From Candidatus Tayloriibacteriota bacterium (GTDB lineage Bacteria > Patescibacteriota > Minisyncoccia > Phycocordibacterales > PALSA-1337), in contig JAHFMB010000071.1 in NCBI GenBank assembly GCA_023269245.1, positions 1 to 5,068 on the forward strand: a DNA stretch of 5,068 bases, written 5' to 3'. Shown piece after piece: positions 1-5,016 of the stretch; position 1 is the first letter of the stretch; the number at the start of each line of letters is the position of its first letter. A program made the position numbers and the translations under genes. The notes below the pieces were generated by a model, which was not told where the DNA came from, made no database searches, and worked only from the letters and a program-made list of their open reading frames with translations.

Positions 1-92
1 TCCCTGTTGCAATCGCCAAGCTCACTGAAGTTCAAGAATTATCAACTACATCACGCGGCGAAGGCCGATTTGGTAGTACGGGCAAGCAATGA
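1..92 (+). CDS. dut: dUTP diphosphatase (dUTPase), C-terminal fragment
   Basis: This is the last 29 codons of a gene that enters from the left edge; the reading frame starts at base 3 and stops at TGA 90-92. The enzyme hydrolyses dUTP to dUMP and pyrophosphate, keeping uracil out of DNA and supplying dUMP for thymidylate synthesis. The fragment reads as a beta strand (VAIAKLTEVQEL) followed by TTSRGEGRFGSTGKQ. This matches the glycine-rich motif V of trimeric dUTPases (usual form RGxGGFGSTG), the flexible C-terminal arm that closes over the bound nucleotide; its Phe is known to stack on the uracil. One usual glycine is Arg here (RGEGRFG). The rest of the protein lies outside the window, so completeness cannot be judged. 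tmk follows 28 bases later on the same strand, which fits a dTTP-synthesis pair. The use of TGA as stop argues against the TGA-as-Gly code of some CPR lineages. Confidence 0.88.
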   Translation, partial: PVAIAKLTEVQELSTTSRGEGRFGSTGKQ

Positions 93-97
93 TCACA

Positions 98-106
98 TGA
101 TATAAT
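98..106 (+). promoter_or_regulatory. Extended -10 promoter of tmk
   Basis: TGATATAAT is an extended -10 element (TGn plus a perfect TATAAT at 101-106), starting 6 bases after the dut stop. No good -35 lies 16-18 bases upstream, as is common for extended -10 promoters. Transcription would begin near base 113, leaving only about 8 bases before the ATG at 121. This is inferred from sequence only. Confidence 0.6.
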
Positions 107-120
107 CCCGCCACACTGCT

Positions 121-774
121 ATGATTTCACCTCTCATGTTTATCAAGAAAAAACCGCCATTCATTGTTATTGAGGGTGGGGAAGGCTCGGGCAAGTCATC
201 GGTCTTGATGGCCCTCAAAGAAGAGCTGGGAGACGCGATAATCACAACTCGAGAACCAGGTGGATCTCCATATGCGGAAGCGATTCGTGATGTCACGCTC
301 AAAAACCCGCTTGCCAAAGGAACCCCTGCTGAGACGACATTATGCCTTATGTTTGCCGCGCGTTTTGATAATACGGCCCGGGCCATTGTGCCTGCGTTGA
401 ATTCAGGAAAGCCGGTAATAGCTGATCGTTTTGATGCTTCTTCATATACGTACCAAGTGTGGGCACAGTCAGCCGGCGCCCTGGACAAACTATTTTGGCA
501 TCTTCGTGAACGTCTGGAAGTAAAGCCTGACCTCTACATTTTCTTTGATGTTGAGCCGAAGGAAGGAGTACGCCGCGCGCGCTCCCGCAATCAGTCGTTG
601 CTTCAAGGAAAACAGTATGACCATTTTGATGATCGAGAAATCGCATTCCATGAAAAGGTTAGAGAGGGGTATTTGCAGTTTTTTAAGAAGGTTCCGCACA
701 TCATTATTGATGCAAATAGACCGCTGGAGGAGGTAAAAAAGGAGTTTGTCAAAAACATACGAGAACGCATATAG
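121..774 (+). CDS. tmk: Thymidylate kinase (dTMP kinase)
   Basis: This cytosolic P-loop kinase phosphorylates dTMP to dTDP with ATP, the step after thymidylate synthase in dTTP synthesis. The 217-residue product is of normal family length (about 200-215). Visible motifs, in order: a Walker A loop GGEGSGKS at residues 19-26; REPGG at 44-48, a typical Tmk signature; ADRFDASSYTYQ from residue 101, corresponding to the DRYxxSxxAYQ motif that contacts the dTMP phosphate; and an Arg-rich stretch (RRARSRNQ) near residues 150-157 where the LID lies. ATG 121 gives an N-terminus MISPLMFIKKK. An alternative ATG at 136 would give 212 residues, and neither start has a Shine-Dalgarno sequence. The predicted transcription start near 113 fits either. 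It follows dut on the same strand but has its own extended -10 element, so it may be transcribed with or without dut. Identification is firm; only the start is uncertain. Confidence 0.95.
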   Translation: MISPLMFIKKKPPFIVIEGGEGSGKSSVLMALKEELGDAIITTREPGGSPYAEAIRDVTLKNPLAKGTPAETTLCLMFAARFDNTARAIVPALNSGKPVIADRFDASSYTYQVWAQSAGALDKLFWHLRERLEVKPDLYIFFDVEPKEGVRRARSRNQSLLQGKQYDHFDDREIAFHEKVREGYLQFFKKVPHIIIDANRPLEEVKKEFVKNIRERI

Positions 775-788
775 GTTGTAATGTCCAG

Positions 789-831
789 AAATGAGACTTG
801 ACAAGATTTCGGTCTTGGAGTAATCTCATTT
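789..831 (+). other. UUCG-capped inverted repeat overlapping a promoter
   Basis: AAATGAGA (789-796) pairs with TCTCATTT (824-831) over 8 bases, and inside it CAAGAT (802-807) pairs with GTCTTG (812-817) around a TTCG tetraloop. An RNA read through from tmk would fold here, 15 bases after the tmk stop. There is no proper T-run beyond the 3' arm, so it is at best a weak terminator or a 3'-end stabiliser for tmk mRNA. The predicted promoter at 798-826 lies inside the same repeat, so RNA started there would contain none of this hairpin. Confidence 0.5.
798..826 (+). promoter_or_regulatory. Sigma-70 type promoter of the large non-coding RNA
   Basis: There is a perfect TTGACA -35 at 798-803, a spacer of exactly 17 bases, and TAATCT (-10, with the key first two and last bases) at 821-826. 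Transcription would start at about 833-834, giving an RNA that begins AGAGCGCAGG. This sits 24 bases after tmk and points into the gene-free stretch that ends in a strong terminator. Confidence 0.55.
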
Positions 832-833
832 TC

Positions 834-1444
834 AGAGCGCAGGTTGGCTCTAGCCGGAAGTAACAACGAAATGCTACGGCTTTTGACATCGACAAGGGCA
901 ATGAAACGTAACCGCGACCCCGCGAGGGCTTAGTTCACGGGCTTCATTGCCGGATGCTCCTATCCTTAAAGGGGAAAAACCAAATCGTAAGCCACGTCTT
1001 TTCTGTGGCGAATAGCCGCGGTGACACACGTCGTGTTGCTCGGTTCTGATTATCTTAAGTGGTTCCCAGTGGGCCATCCGTGGCCTCAGTATGGGAGCGA
1101 TGCGCGCCCTTCAATGATCGTTAAGATCTCGGGTGTTTGGTAATACGAACAGAGTAAAGTGCTCGCCTACGGTAGTCCTGGGGCAGGAGCGGAGTTCGAA
1201 GATTCTAACGTTGTTTCCACAGACGTCAGCTTAAAGTCTTCAGTCGCTGATTGTCGGCGGATTCAACCGCGTTTCCGGTAACCGTAGCTCCTGACCCCAT
1301 TCCTTTCCCCTTGGACGAAAGCCATCGGACCTGGGGAGTTGTGGCTCGACTTACCAACGAGCCGTGTCAGTGGTTAGTGTTAGCGCCTGCGTCACCTCGT
1401 CCGCCGTCTTGCCCCCTGAAGGTGAGCCGGCGGACTTTTTATTT
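834..1444 (+). ncRNA. Large structured non-coding RNA, about 610 nt, family not recognised
   Basis: No credible protein gene lies between tmk and glyA. The stretch has its own promoter and terminator and a continuous series of hairpins. These include AGAGC 834-838 with GCTCT 847-851, and AGCCG 852-856 with CGGCT 877-881. A rod spans 897-951: 9 perfect pairs (GGCAATGAA with TTCATTGCC), then CGT/ACG, AAC/GTT and a CCC-GCGA-GGG cap (919-928), a GNRA tetraloop. Further hairpins are GCCAC 991-995 with GTGGC 1005-1009; TTCCCA 1063-1068 with TGGGAG 1092-1097, enclosing GGCCA-TCCG-TGGCC 1072-1085; CGCCC 1105-1109 with GGGTG 1131-1135, enclosing GATC pairs; TCCTG-GGG-CAGGA 1176-1188; GACGTCAGC 1222-1230 with 1246-1255 (one bulge); and GGCTCG 1343-1348 with CGAGCC 1358-1363. 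GCGCAGG 837-843 can pair with CCTGCGT 1386-1392, joining the two ends. It shows no RNase P, tmRNA, SRP or 6S hallmark. The function is unknown; the ends are predictions. Confidence 0.65.
1399..1444 (+). terminator. Intrinsic terminator ending the large RNA
   Basis: GTCCGCCG (1399-1406) pairs perfectly with CGGCGGAC (1428-1435). Inside, CTTGCC (1408-1413) pairs with GGTGAG (1421-1426) using two G-T wobbles, around a CCCTGAA loop. TTTTTATTTA follows directly. The T-run lies only on the plus-strand side, so it stops plus-strand transcription. It lies 625 bases beyond the tmk stop, too far to be a normal tmk terminator, and so supports a separate RNA upstream. Confidence 0.85.
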
Positions 1445-1456
1445 ACTCGATTTTCT

Positions 1457-1465
1457 TGATAGAAT
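1457..1465 (+). promoter_or_regulatory. Candidate extended -10 promoter of glyA
   Basis: TGATAGAAT is an extended -10 element (TGn plus TAGAAT, 5 of 6 to consensus) just after the upstream terminator. It would start transcription near 1472, giving a glyA leader of about 100 bases. A second weaker candidate, TATTAT at 1554-1559, would give an almost leaderless mRNA. The sequence does not decide between them. The interval 1445-1573 shows nothing else clear. Confidence 0.4.
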
Positions 1466-1573
1466 GCCTTTACATACTCCCATGCTTACCACTGCCTACA
1501 AATCTATTTGGTCGTCATTTATATAAACCAACCTCTCGGACTGATTGCGCGATTATTATTTTCATTTATTCCC

Positions 1574-2779
1574 ATGAAAGACACACAGATCAAGAAACTT
1601 ATCGAAGCGGAGAAAAAGCGTCAAAAGAAGGTCATCAATCTGATCGCATCAGAAAACTATGTTTCCGAGGATGTGCTTGAGGCTCTCGGTTCGGAACTTA
1701 CCAACAAATACGCAGAAGGGTACGCTGGAAGACGTTATTACGGGGGCAACGAGATTGTTGATAAGGTTGAATCCCTATGCATTGAGCGCGCATTAACACT
1801 ATTCGGACTTAAGCCGACGGAATGGCACGTCAATGTCCAGCCGCTTTCGGGTTCGCCAGCTAATATGGCTGTGTACGTTGGACTTGTCCCGAGGGAAGGA
1901 AAGATCATGGGCATGTCGCTCGATCATGGCGGTCATCTTACTCATGGCCACAAAGTATCCGCGAGTGGCAAGTTTTGGACTCAAGTCCCGTATGGTTTGA
2001 ATAAGAATACCGAGCTGCTCGATTATGCGGCACTCAAAGAGTTGGCGATCGCAGAAAAACCAAACATCATTGTTGGTGGATATACAGCATATCCGCGTGT
2101 GGTTGATTTCAAAAAGTTGCGTGAGGTTGCCGATGCCTGTGGCGCACTTCTCATGGTAGACATGTCACATATTGCTGGTTTGGTTGCAGGTAGAGCGTAT
2201 CCTTCACCGTTTGAATATGCCGACATTGTGACAACAACAGTCCACAAGACACTCCGTGGCCCTCGTGCGGCACTTATTTTCAGTAGGATTGATGCACGCG
2301 AACTTGGTAAAAAGATCGACAAGGCCGTTTTCCCGGGTCTGCAGGGAGGTCCACATATCAACCAGATTGCGGCGGTCGCTGTAGCTCTCAAGGAAGCGGC
2401 TACACCTGCATTCAAAAAATATGCAGCGCAGGTCAAGAAAAATGCAGTAGTTTTAGCTGAAGAATTGAAGCACAAAGGGTGGAAGATTATTTCCGGTGGA
2501 ACCGATTCGCACCTTATACTTGTCGACACATGGATGAATGGTCAAAAGAATGCACAAGGCGCAGGTGCTGTTCCTGGAAAAGTTGCTAGTGATGCGCTTG
2601 AGGCCGTCGGAATTATTGTAAACAAGAATGCAATTCCGTTTGACACACGCCCGCCGGCTGACCCGTCCGGTATTCGACTTGGTACTGCGGCCGAGACCAC
2701 TCGCGGACGCAAGGAAAAAGATTTCAAAAAGATTGCGGCGCAGATTGATACGGTCCTCAAGAGGGTCCAGGGAAAATAG
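1574..2779 (+). CDS. glyA: Serine hydroxymethyltransferase
   Basis: This PLP enzyme interconverts serine plus tetrahydrofolate with glycine plus 5,10-methylene-tetrahydrofolate, the one-carbon donor for thymidylate synthase. The frame is open from ATG 1508, but ATG 1574 is preferred: it gives a 401-residue protein starting MKDTQIKKLIEAEKKRQ, where SHMT homology begins, whereas the 22 residues upstream are hydrophobic and unlike the family. Motifs: NLIASENYVS near the N-terminus, EGYAGRRYYGG, QPLSGSPANMAVY, SLDHGGHLTHG, VDMSHIAGLVAG, and the PLP-binding segment TTTVHKTLRGPR with the Schiff-base Lys at residue 225. The C-terminal part has IPFDTRPPADPSGIRLGTAAETTRG. The residue before the His-Lys pair is Val where many SHMTs have Thr (TTTTHKT). 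Length is slightly under the bacterial norm (about 415). There is no Shine-Dalgarno sequence. The gene stands alone between two non-coding intervals. Its identity is secure. Confidence 0.96.
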   Translation: MKDTQIKKLIEAEKKRQKKVINLIASENYVSEDVLEALGSELTNKYAEGYAGRRYYGGNEIVDKVESLCIERALTLFGLKPTEWHVNVQPLSGSPANMAVYVGLVPREGKIMGMSLDHGGHLTHGHKVSASGKFWTQVPYGLNKNTELLDYAALKELAIAEKPNIIVGGYTAYPRVVDFKKLREVADACGALLMVDMSHIAGLVAGRAYPSPFEYADIVTTTVHKTLRGPRAALIFSRIDARELGKKIDKAVFPGLQGGPHINQIAAVAVALKEAATPAFKKYAAQVKKNAVVLAEELKHKGWKIISGGTDSHLILVDTWMNGQKNAQGAGAVPGKVASDALEAVGIIVNKNAIPFDTRPPADPSGIRLGTAAETTRGRKEKDFKKIAAQIDTVLKRVQGK

Positions 2780-2797
2780 TGGAAAACATATTTCCAC
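2779..2797 (+). terminator. Possible weak terminator hairpin of glyA
   Basis: GTGGAAA (2779-2785) pairs with TTTCCAC (2791-2797) around ACATA, starting on the last base of the glyA stop codon. The stem is A/T-rich and the following GATTTACTATTT is only moderately T-rich, so termination would be weak. The minus-strand terminator at 2812-2845 lies immediately beyond, so glyA and the facing RNA converge here. Confidence 0.35.
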
Positions 2798-2811
2798 GAT
2801 TTACTATTTGG

Positions 2812-2845
2812 AAAAAGAAAAGGCGCGAACCACGTGGTTCGCGCC
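2812..2845 (-). terminator. Minus-strand intrinsic terminator (24-base perfect palindrome)
   Basis: Bases 2822-2845 form a perfect palindrome with 12-base arms (GGCGCGAACCAC and its exact complement). On the plus strand it is followed by AAATTC, which is no use for termination. On the minus strand it is followed by TTTTCTTTTT (complement of 2812-2821). It therefore terminates RNA moving leftwards, from the interval between glyA and argS. Confidence 0.75.
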
Positions 2846-3098
2846 AAATTCAGAACGGACCCCCGGATATAAAGTGCAAAGAGTGGGGGCGAGGATGGCA
2901 GATCGCAATCGTTTCTTCGGCGCCGGCAAGGCATTGAAGAGTTCTTGGAGGAACAGATTGGAGTCTTTCTGCATGGCCACCGTGTGGCGGGCAGAATACA
3001 CATGAGCGCCGTGAACATGATCATGGTCATCGGGCCTCTCTACCTCGGCTAGTCGTACAGACCTAGCTGTCGTCGGTACCGTTCTTAGTGTATGCTCT
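2812..3098 (-). ncRNA. Putative minus-strand small RNA, about 290 nt, family not recognised
   Basis: A well-formed promoter at 3105-3133 and a strong terminator at 2812-2845 define a leftward transcript in an interval with no plausible gene. In plus-strand coordinates the possible pairings are: GTGTAT 3088-3093 with ATACAC 2996-3001, plus TCT/AGA just outside, closing a 5' domain of about 105 nt; GCTAG 3048-3052 with CTAGC 3063-3067; GCCAC 2976-2980 with GTGGC 2984-2988 (3-base loop); GTTC 2941-2944 with GAAC 2951-2954; CCCCC 2860-2864 with GGGGG 2885-2889; then the terminator. A 101-codon minus-strand frame (2804-3109) overlaps it, but its first ATGs lie in the -10 element, upstream of the predicted RNA start. 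Its stop lies beyond the terminator, so any internal start would give a message without a stop codon. I favour RNA over protein. No RNase P, SRP, 6S or tmRNA signature was found. Confidence 0.5.
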
Positions 3099-3104
3099 GG
3101 GCGC

Positions 3105-3133
3105 ATCATAGACTATTTCAGTATGAATGTCAA
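3105..3133 (-). promoter_or_regulatory. Sigma-70 type promoter of the minus-strand RNA
   Basis: Read on the minus strand, TTGACA (complement of 3128-3133) is followed after exactly 17 bases by TATGAT (complement of 3105-3110), 11 of 12 bases to consensus. Transcription would start near 3098 with AGAGCATACAC. It lies back to back with the argS promoter, whose -10 region begins 25 bases to the right. Confidence 0.65.
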
Positions 3134-3157
3134 ATCCTATGTCTATTCTGGTCTTTT

Positions 3158-3166
3158 TGCTACAAT
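3158..3166 (+). promoter_or_regulatory. Extended -10 promoter of argS, leaderless
   Basis: TGCTACAAT is an extended -10 (TGn plus TACAAT, 5 of 6). No good -35 is visible. The -10 ends 6 bases before the argS ATG at 3173, which puts the transcription start on or next to the A of the ATG. The mRNA would therefore be leaderless, in line with the missing Shine-Dalgarno sequence. Confidence 0.55.
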
Positions 3167-3172
3167 ACGGCC

Positions 3173-4963
3173 ATGAAGCAGGATATCCAGGTGGCCATCG
3201 AAAAAGCCTTGAAAACCCTCGATATATCGGGGGCGTCGTTTCGTCTGGAATATCCCGACAACCCTGAACACGGCGACTTTTCATGCAATGTCGCCATGGT
3301 CAATGCAAAAAAATTAGGAGCTTCGCCAAGAGTGCTTGCAGACCGAGTTGTTGAGGCGCTCCGTACGCACCTTCCAGGTTTCATACAGTCGGTAGAGATT
3401 GCTGGCCCCGGTTTTATCAACTTTAAACTAAAAGATTCGCTGTTTGCTGAGCAGGTGGTATCGGTTGCGTCAGGCACTGGTGAATATGGTTGGAGCACGC
3501 GTGATGCAGGAAAAAAGATTATGGTCGAATATACCGACCCGAACCCATTCAAGGTCCTCCATATCGGTCATCTCATGTCCAATGCCATTGGCGAATCTAT
3601 TTCACGTCTGGTCCAATCGTCTGGCGCTGAAGTTAAACGTGCCAGTTGGCAGGGAGATGTCGGTCCGCATGTCGCCAAAGCGATATGGGGAGCTATGCAC
3701 ATGAATACCGTGGATAAAAGCGGCGTGGAATTTTGGGGGAAAGCATATACGCATGGCGCGTTGGCATACGAAGATGATGCCACGGCAAAAAAAGAAATTG
3801 ATGAGATCAATCGTCATGTTTACGCACGTGATAATGACCGGATTAACGCGCTCTATGACCAGGGAAGAAAAGAAAGTCTTGATGCATTTGAAGTTATGTA
3901 TGCAAAGCTTGGTACGAAATTCGATAATTATTTCTTTGAAGGCATTGAAGGCAGGAATGGCGAATCGATCGTCCGGACATTTCAGAAAAAAGGCATATTC
4001 ACCGAGAGTGAGGGGGCGGTGGTGTTCAAGGGAGAAGAGTACGGTTTGTCCCCATCCAAGGACGGCTCCGCTCGCAAAGCTCGCGGGTTGCCCTCATCCG
4101 AGGACGGCTCCGCTCGCAAAGCTCGCGGGTTGCATACGCGCGTATTCATTACTTCCCAAGGATTGCCGACATACGAGACAAAGGAGCTGGGTCTCAATGC
4201 TGAGAAGTTCAAGATCTACCCAGACCTTGCTGAATCCATCATCATCACAGCCAATGAACAGACTGATTATTTCCGCGTCTTGTTGAAAGTGCTGGAGCTT
4301 GTTATGCCCGAGATTGGGGCAAAGACCAAGCATATGGGTCACGGCATGATGCGCTTTGCGTCAGGAAAAATGTCGTCACGAAAAGGAAATGTGATTTCAG
4401 CCGAAGCATTGATCAATGATATGAGAGCCATGGTCATGGATAAAATTGCTGATAGGGAGTTGTCGAAGGAAGAAAAAGAAGTCATCGCCGACGATGTTGC
4501 CATTGGCGCCATCAAATACACAATTTTGCGGCAGTCAGTAGGCGGAGATGTTATTTTTGATTCAGCTGCATCGATCTCGTTTGAAGGTGACTCGGGACCT
4601 TATTTGCAGTATGCGGCAGTGAGAGCGAATTCAATATTGGAGAAAGCAACCAAAGATGGTATGGGCGGAGTCAAAAAAGAGACCGCGCAGATTACGCTAC
4701 CGGAACAGGTGAGTCTTGTCGAAAAATTAATTTCTAGATTTCCGGACATTGTTGAGCGTGCTCGCCTTGAATATGCTCCCCAGCACGTCGCCAATTACCT
4801 CGTCGCTCTCGCGGGCGCATTCAACGCATATTATGCTTCGAACCAAATCATCAGTGATACCGATCCGCTTTCACCCTATCGCATCGCACTGACGCGTGCA
4901 TTTCGTACCACTATGGTCAACGGCTTGTGGCTTCTTGGAATCAAGGTGCCAAAGAAAATGTAG
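3173..4963 (+). CDS. argS: Arginyl-tRNA synthetase (class I)
   Basis: The enzyme charges tRNA-Arg with arginine using ATP. ATG 3173 is chosen over the upstream ATG 3092: the extra 27 residues are Cys- and Trp-rich and unlike the family, and the -10 element lies inside that stretch. The product has 596 residues. An N-terminal ArgRS-specific domain (about 1-90, with NPEHGDFSCNVAM) is followed by the class I catalytic domain with HIGH at residues 130-133 and KMSSRKGN at 399-406, which needs no second lysine change to fit KMSKS. GLPTYETKE (Y334, E338) and ANEQ (Q363) align with the arginine pocket known from yeast ArgRS, where the acid is Asp rather than Glu. A helical C-terminal DALR-type anticodon-binding domain ends in LLGIKVPKKM. 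Between GEEYGL and HTRVF sit 28 extra residues (292-319), two copies of a 14-residue unit; without them the length would be a normal 568. All signature motifs are intact, so the gene is probably functional. Confidence 0.96.
   Translation: MKQDIQVAIEKALKTLDISGASFRLEYPDNPEHGDFSCNVAMVNAKKLGASPRVLADRVVEALRTHLPGFIQSVEIAGPGFINFKLKDSLFAEQVVSVASGTGEYGWSTRDAGKKIMVEYTDPNPFKVLHIGHLMSNAIGESISRLVQSSGAEVKRASWQGDVGPHVAKAIWGAMHMNTVDKSGVEFWGKAYTHGALAYEDDATAKKEIDEINRHVYARDNDRINALYDQGRKESLDAFEVMYAKLGTKFDNYFFEGIEGRNGESIVRTFQKKGIFTESEGAVVFKGEEYGLSPSKDGSARKARGLPSSEDGSARKARGLHTRVFITSQGLPTYETKELGLNAEKFKIYPDLAESIIITANEQTDYFRVLLKVLELVMPEIGAKTKHMGHGMMRFASGKMSSRKGNVISAEALINDMRAMVMDKIADRELSKEEKEVIADDVAIGAIKYTILRQSVGGDVIFDSAASISFEGDSGPYLQYAAVRANSILEKATKDGMGGVKKETAQITLPEQVSLVEKLISRFPDIVERARLEYAPQHVANYLVALAGAFNAYYASNQIISDTDPLSPYRIALTRAFRTTMVNGLWLLGIKVPKKM
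4046..4129 (+). repeat. Two tandem 42-base repeat units inserted in frame in argS
   Basis: Unit 1 (4046-4087) and unit 2 (4088-4129) are 42 bases each and differ at 3 positions, all near the 5' end; the 29 bases from GACGGCTCC to the end are identical. A further TTG follows at 4130. They encode LSPSKDGSARKARG and LPSSEDGSARKARG. The units are G/C-rich and contain GCTCGC-AAA-GCTCGC as an internal direct repeat, plus short complementary ends (CCTC/GAGG, CCGC/GCGG). Each is a multiple of 3 with no stop in this frame, so the reading frame survives. The flanks join naturally as EEYGL-HTRVF. The encoded loop is charged and probably disordered. It resembles in kind the protein-invading palindromic elements of Rickettsia, but I see no sequence relation to them. 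Confidence 0.9.
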
Positions 4964-4976
4964 TCCACTTGTATGT

Positions 4977-5016
4977 AGTTGCATTTCAATAGGGTGGTGA
5001 TAGATTGAATACAACT
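4977..5016. repeat. Imperfect inverted repeat downstream of argS
   Basis: AGTTGCATTTCAAT (4977-4990) is complementary to ATTGAATACAACT (5004-5016), with one mismatch and one bulged T (12 pairs), around a 13-base loop. It starts 13 bases after the argS stop. No T-run follows on either side, so it is not a standard terminator; it could be an mRNA 3'-end structure or a binding site for the next gene. The rest of 4964-5068 shows no supported gene. Confidence 0.5.

Noticed and set aside
1191..1209. A T-loop-like TTCGAAG that could belong to a tRNA or the tRNA-like end of tmRNA.
   Set aside because: The flanking five bases do not pair, and there is no acceptor stem or CCA nearby.
1148..1236. RNase P RNA: weak likeness to the conserved ACAGAA...GGCTTA segment at 1220-1233 and to GAGGAAAGTCC at 1151-1160.
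   Set aside because: The two segments would be about 70 bases apart instead of roughly 300, and neither matches the invariant bases.
1014..1398. Short stretches like conserved 16S rRNA segments in the right order: AGCCGCGGT (1014-1022), GGTAGTCC (1171-1178), CGTCAGCT (1224-1231), GGTAACCGTAG (1277-1287), TCACCTC (1392-1398).
   Set aside because: Against a sequence of about 1540 bases, a 600-base query is expected to share around a dozen 8-base words by chance, and one 11-base word is not rare. No longer match exists, spacing is wrong, and other hallmark segments (GAATTGACGGGG, ACACACCGCCCGT) are absent. An alignment to SSU rRNA models would settle it.
1251..1526. A 91-codon plus-strand open frame after tmk.
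   Set aside because: It runs through the strong terminator at 1399-1444, has a weak start, and its product resembles no family I know.
2804..3109. A 101-codon minus-strand open frame between glyA and argS.
   Set aside because: Its first ATGs lie within the predicted -10 element and its stop lies beyond the predicted terminator. The composition does not suggest a known domain. Kept as an alternative to the RNA reading, but not called.
3092..3172. A 27-residue N-terminal extension of ArgRS from ATG 3092.
   Set aside because: It spans the argS -10 element, is unlike the ArgRS N-terminus, and MKQDIQVAIEKAL at 3173 is a typical start for the family.
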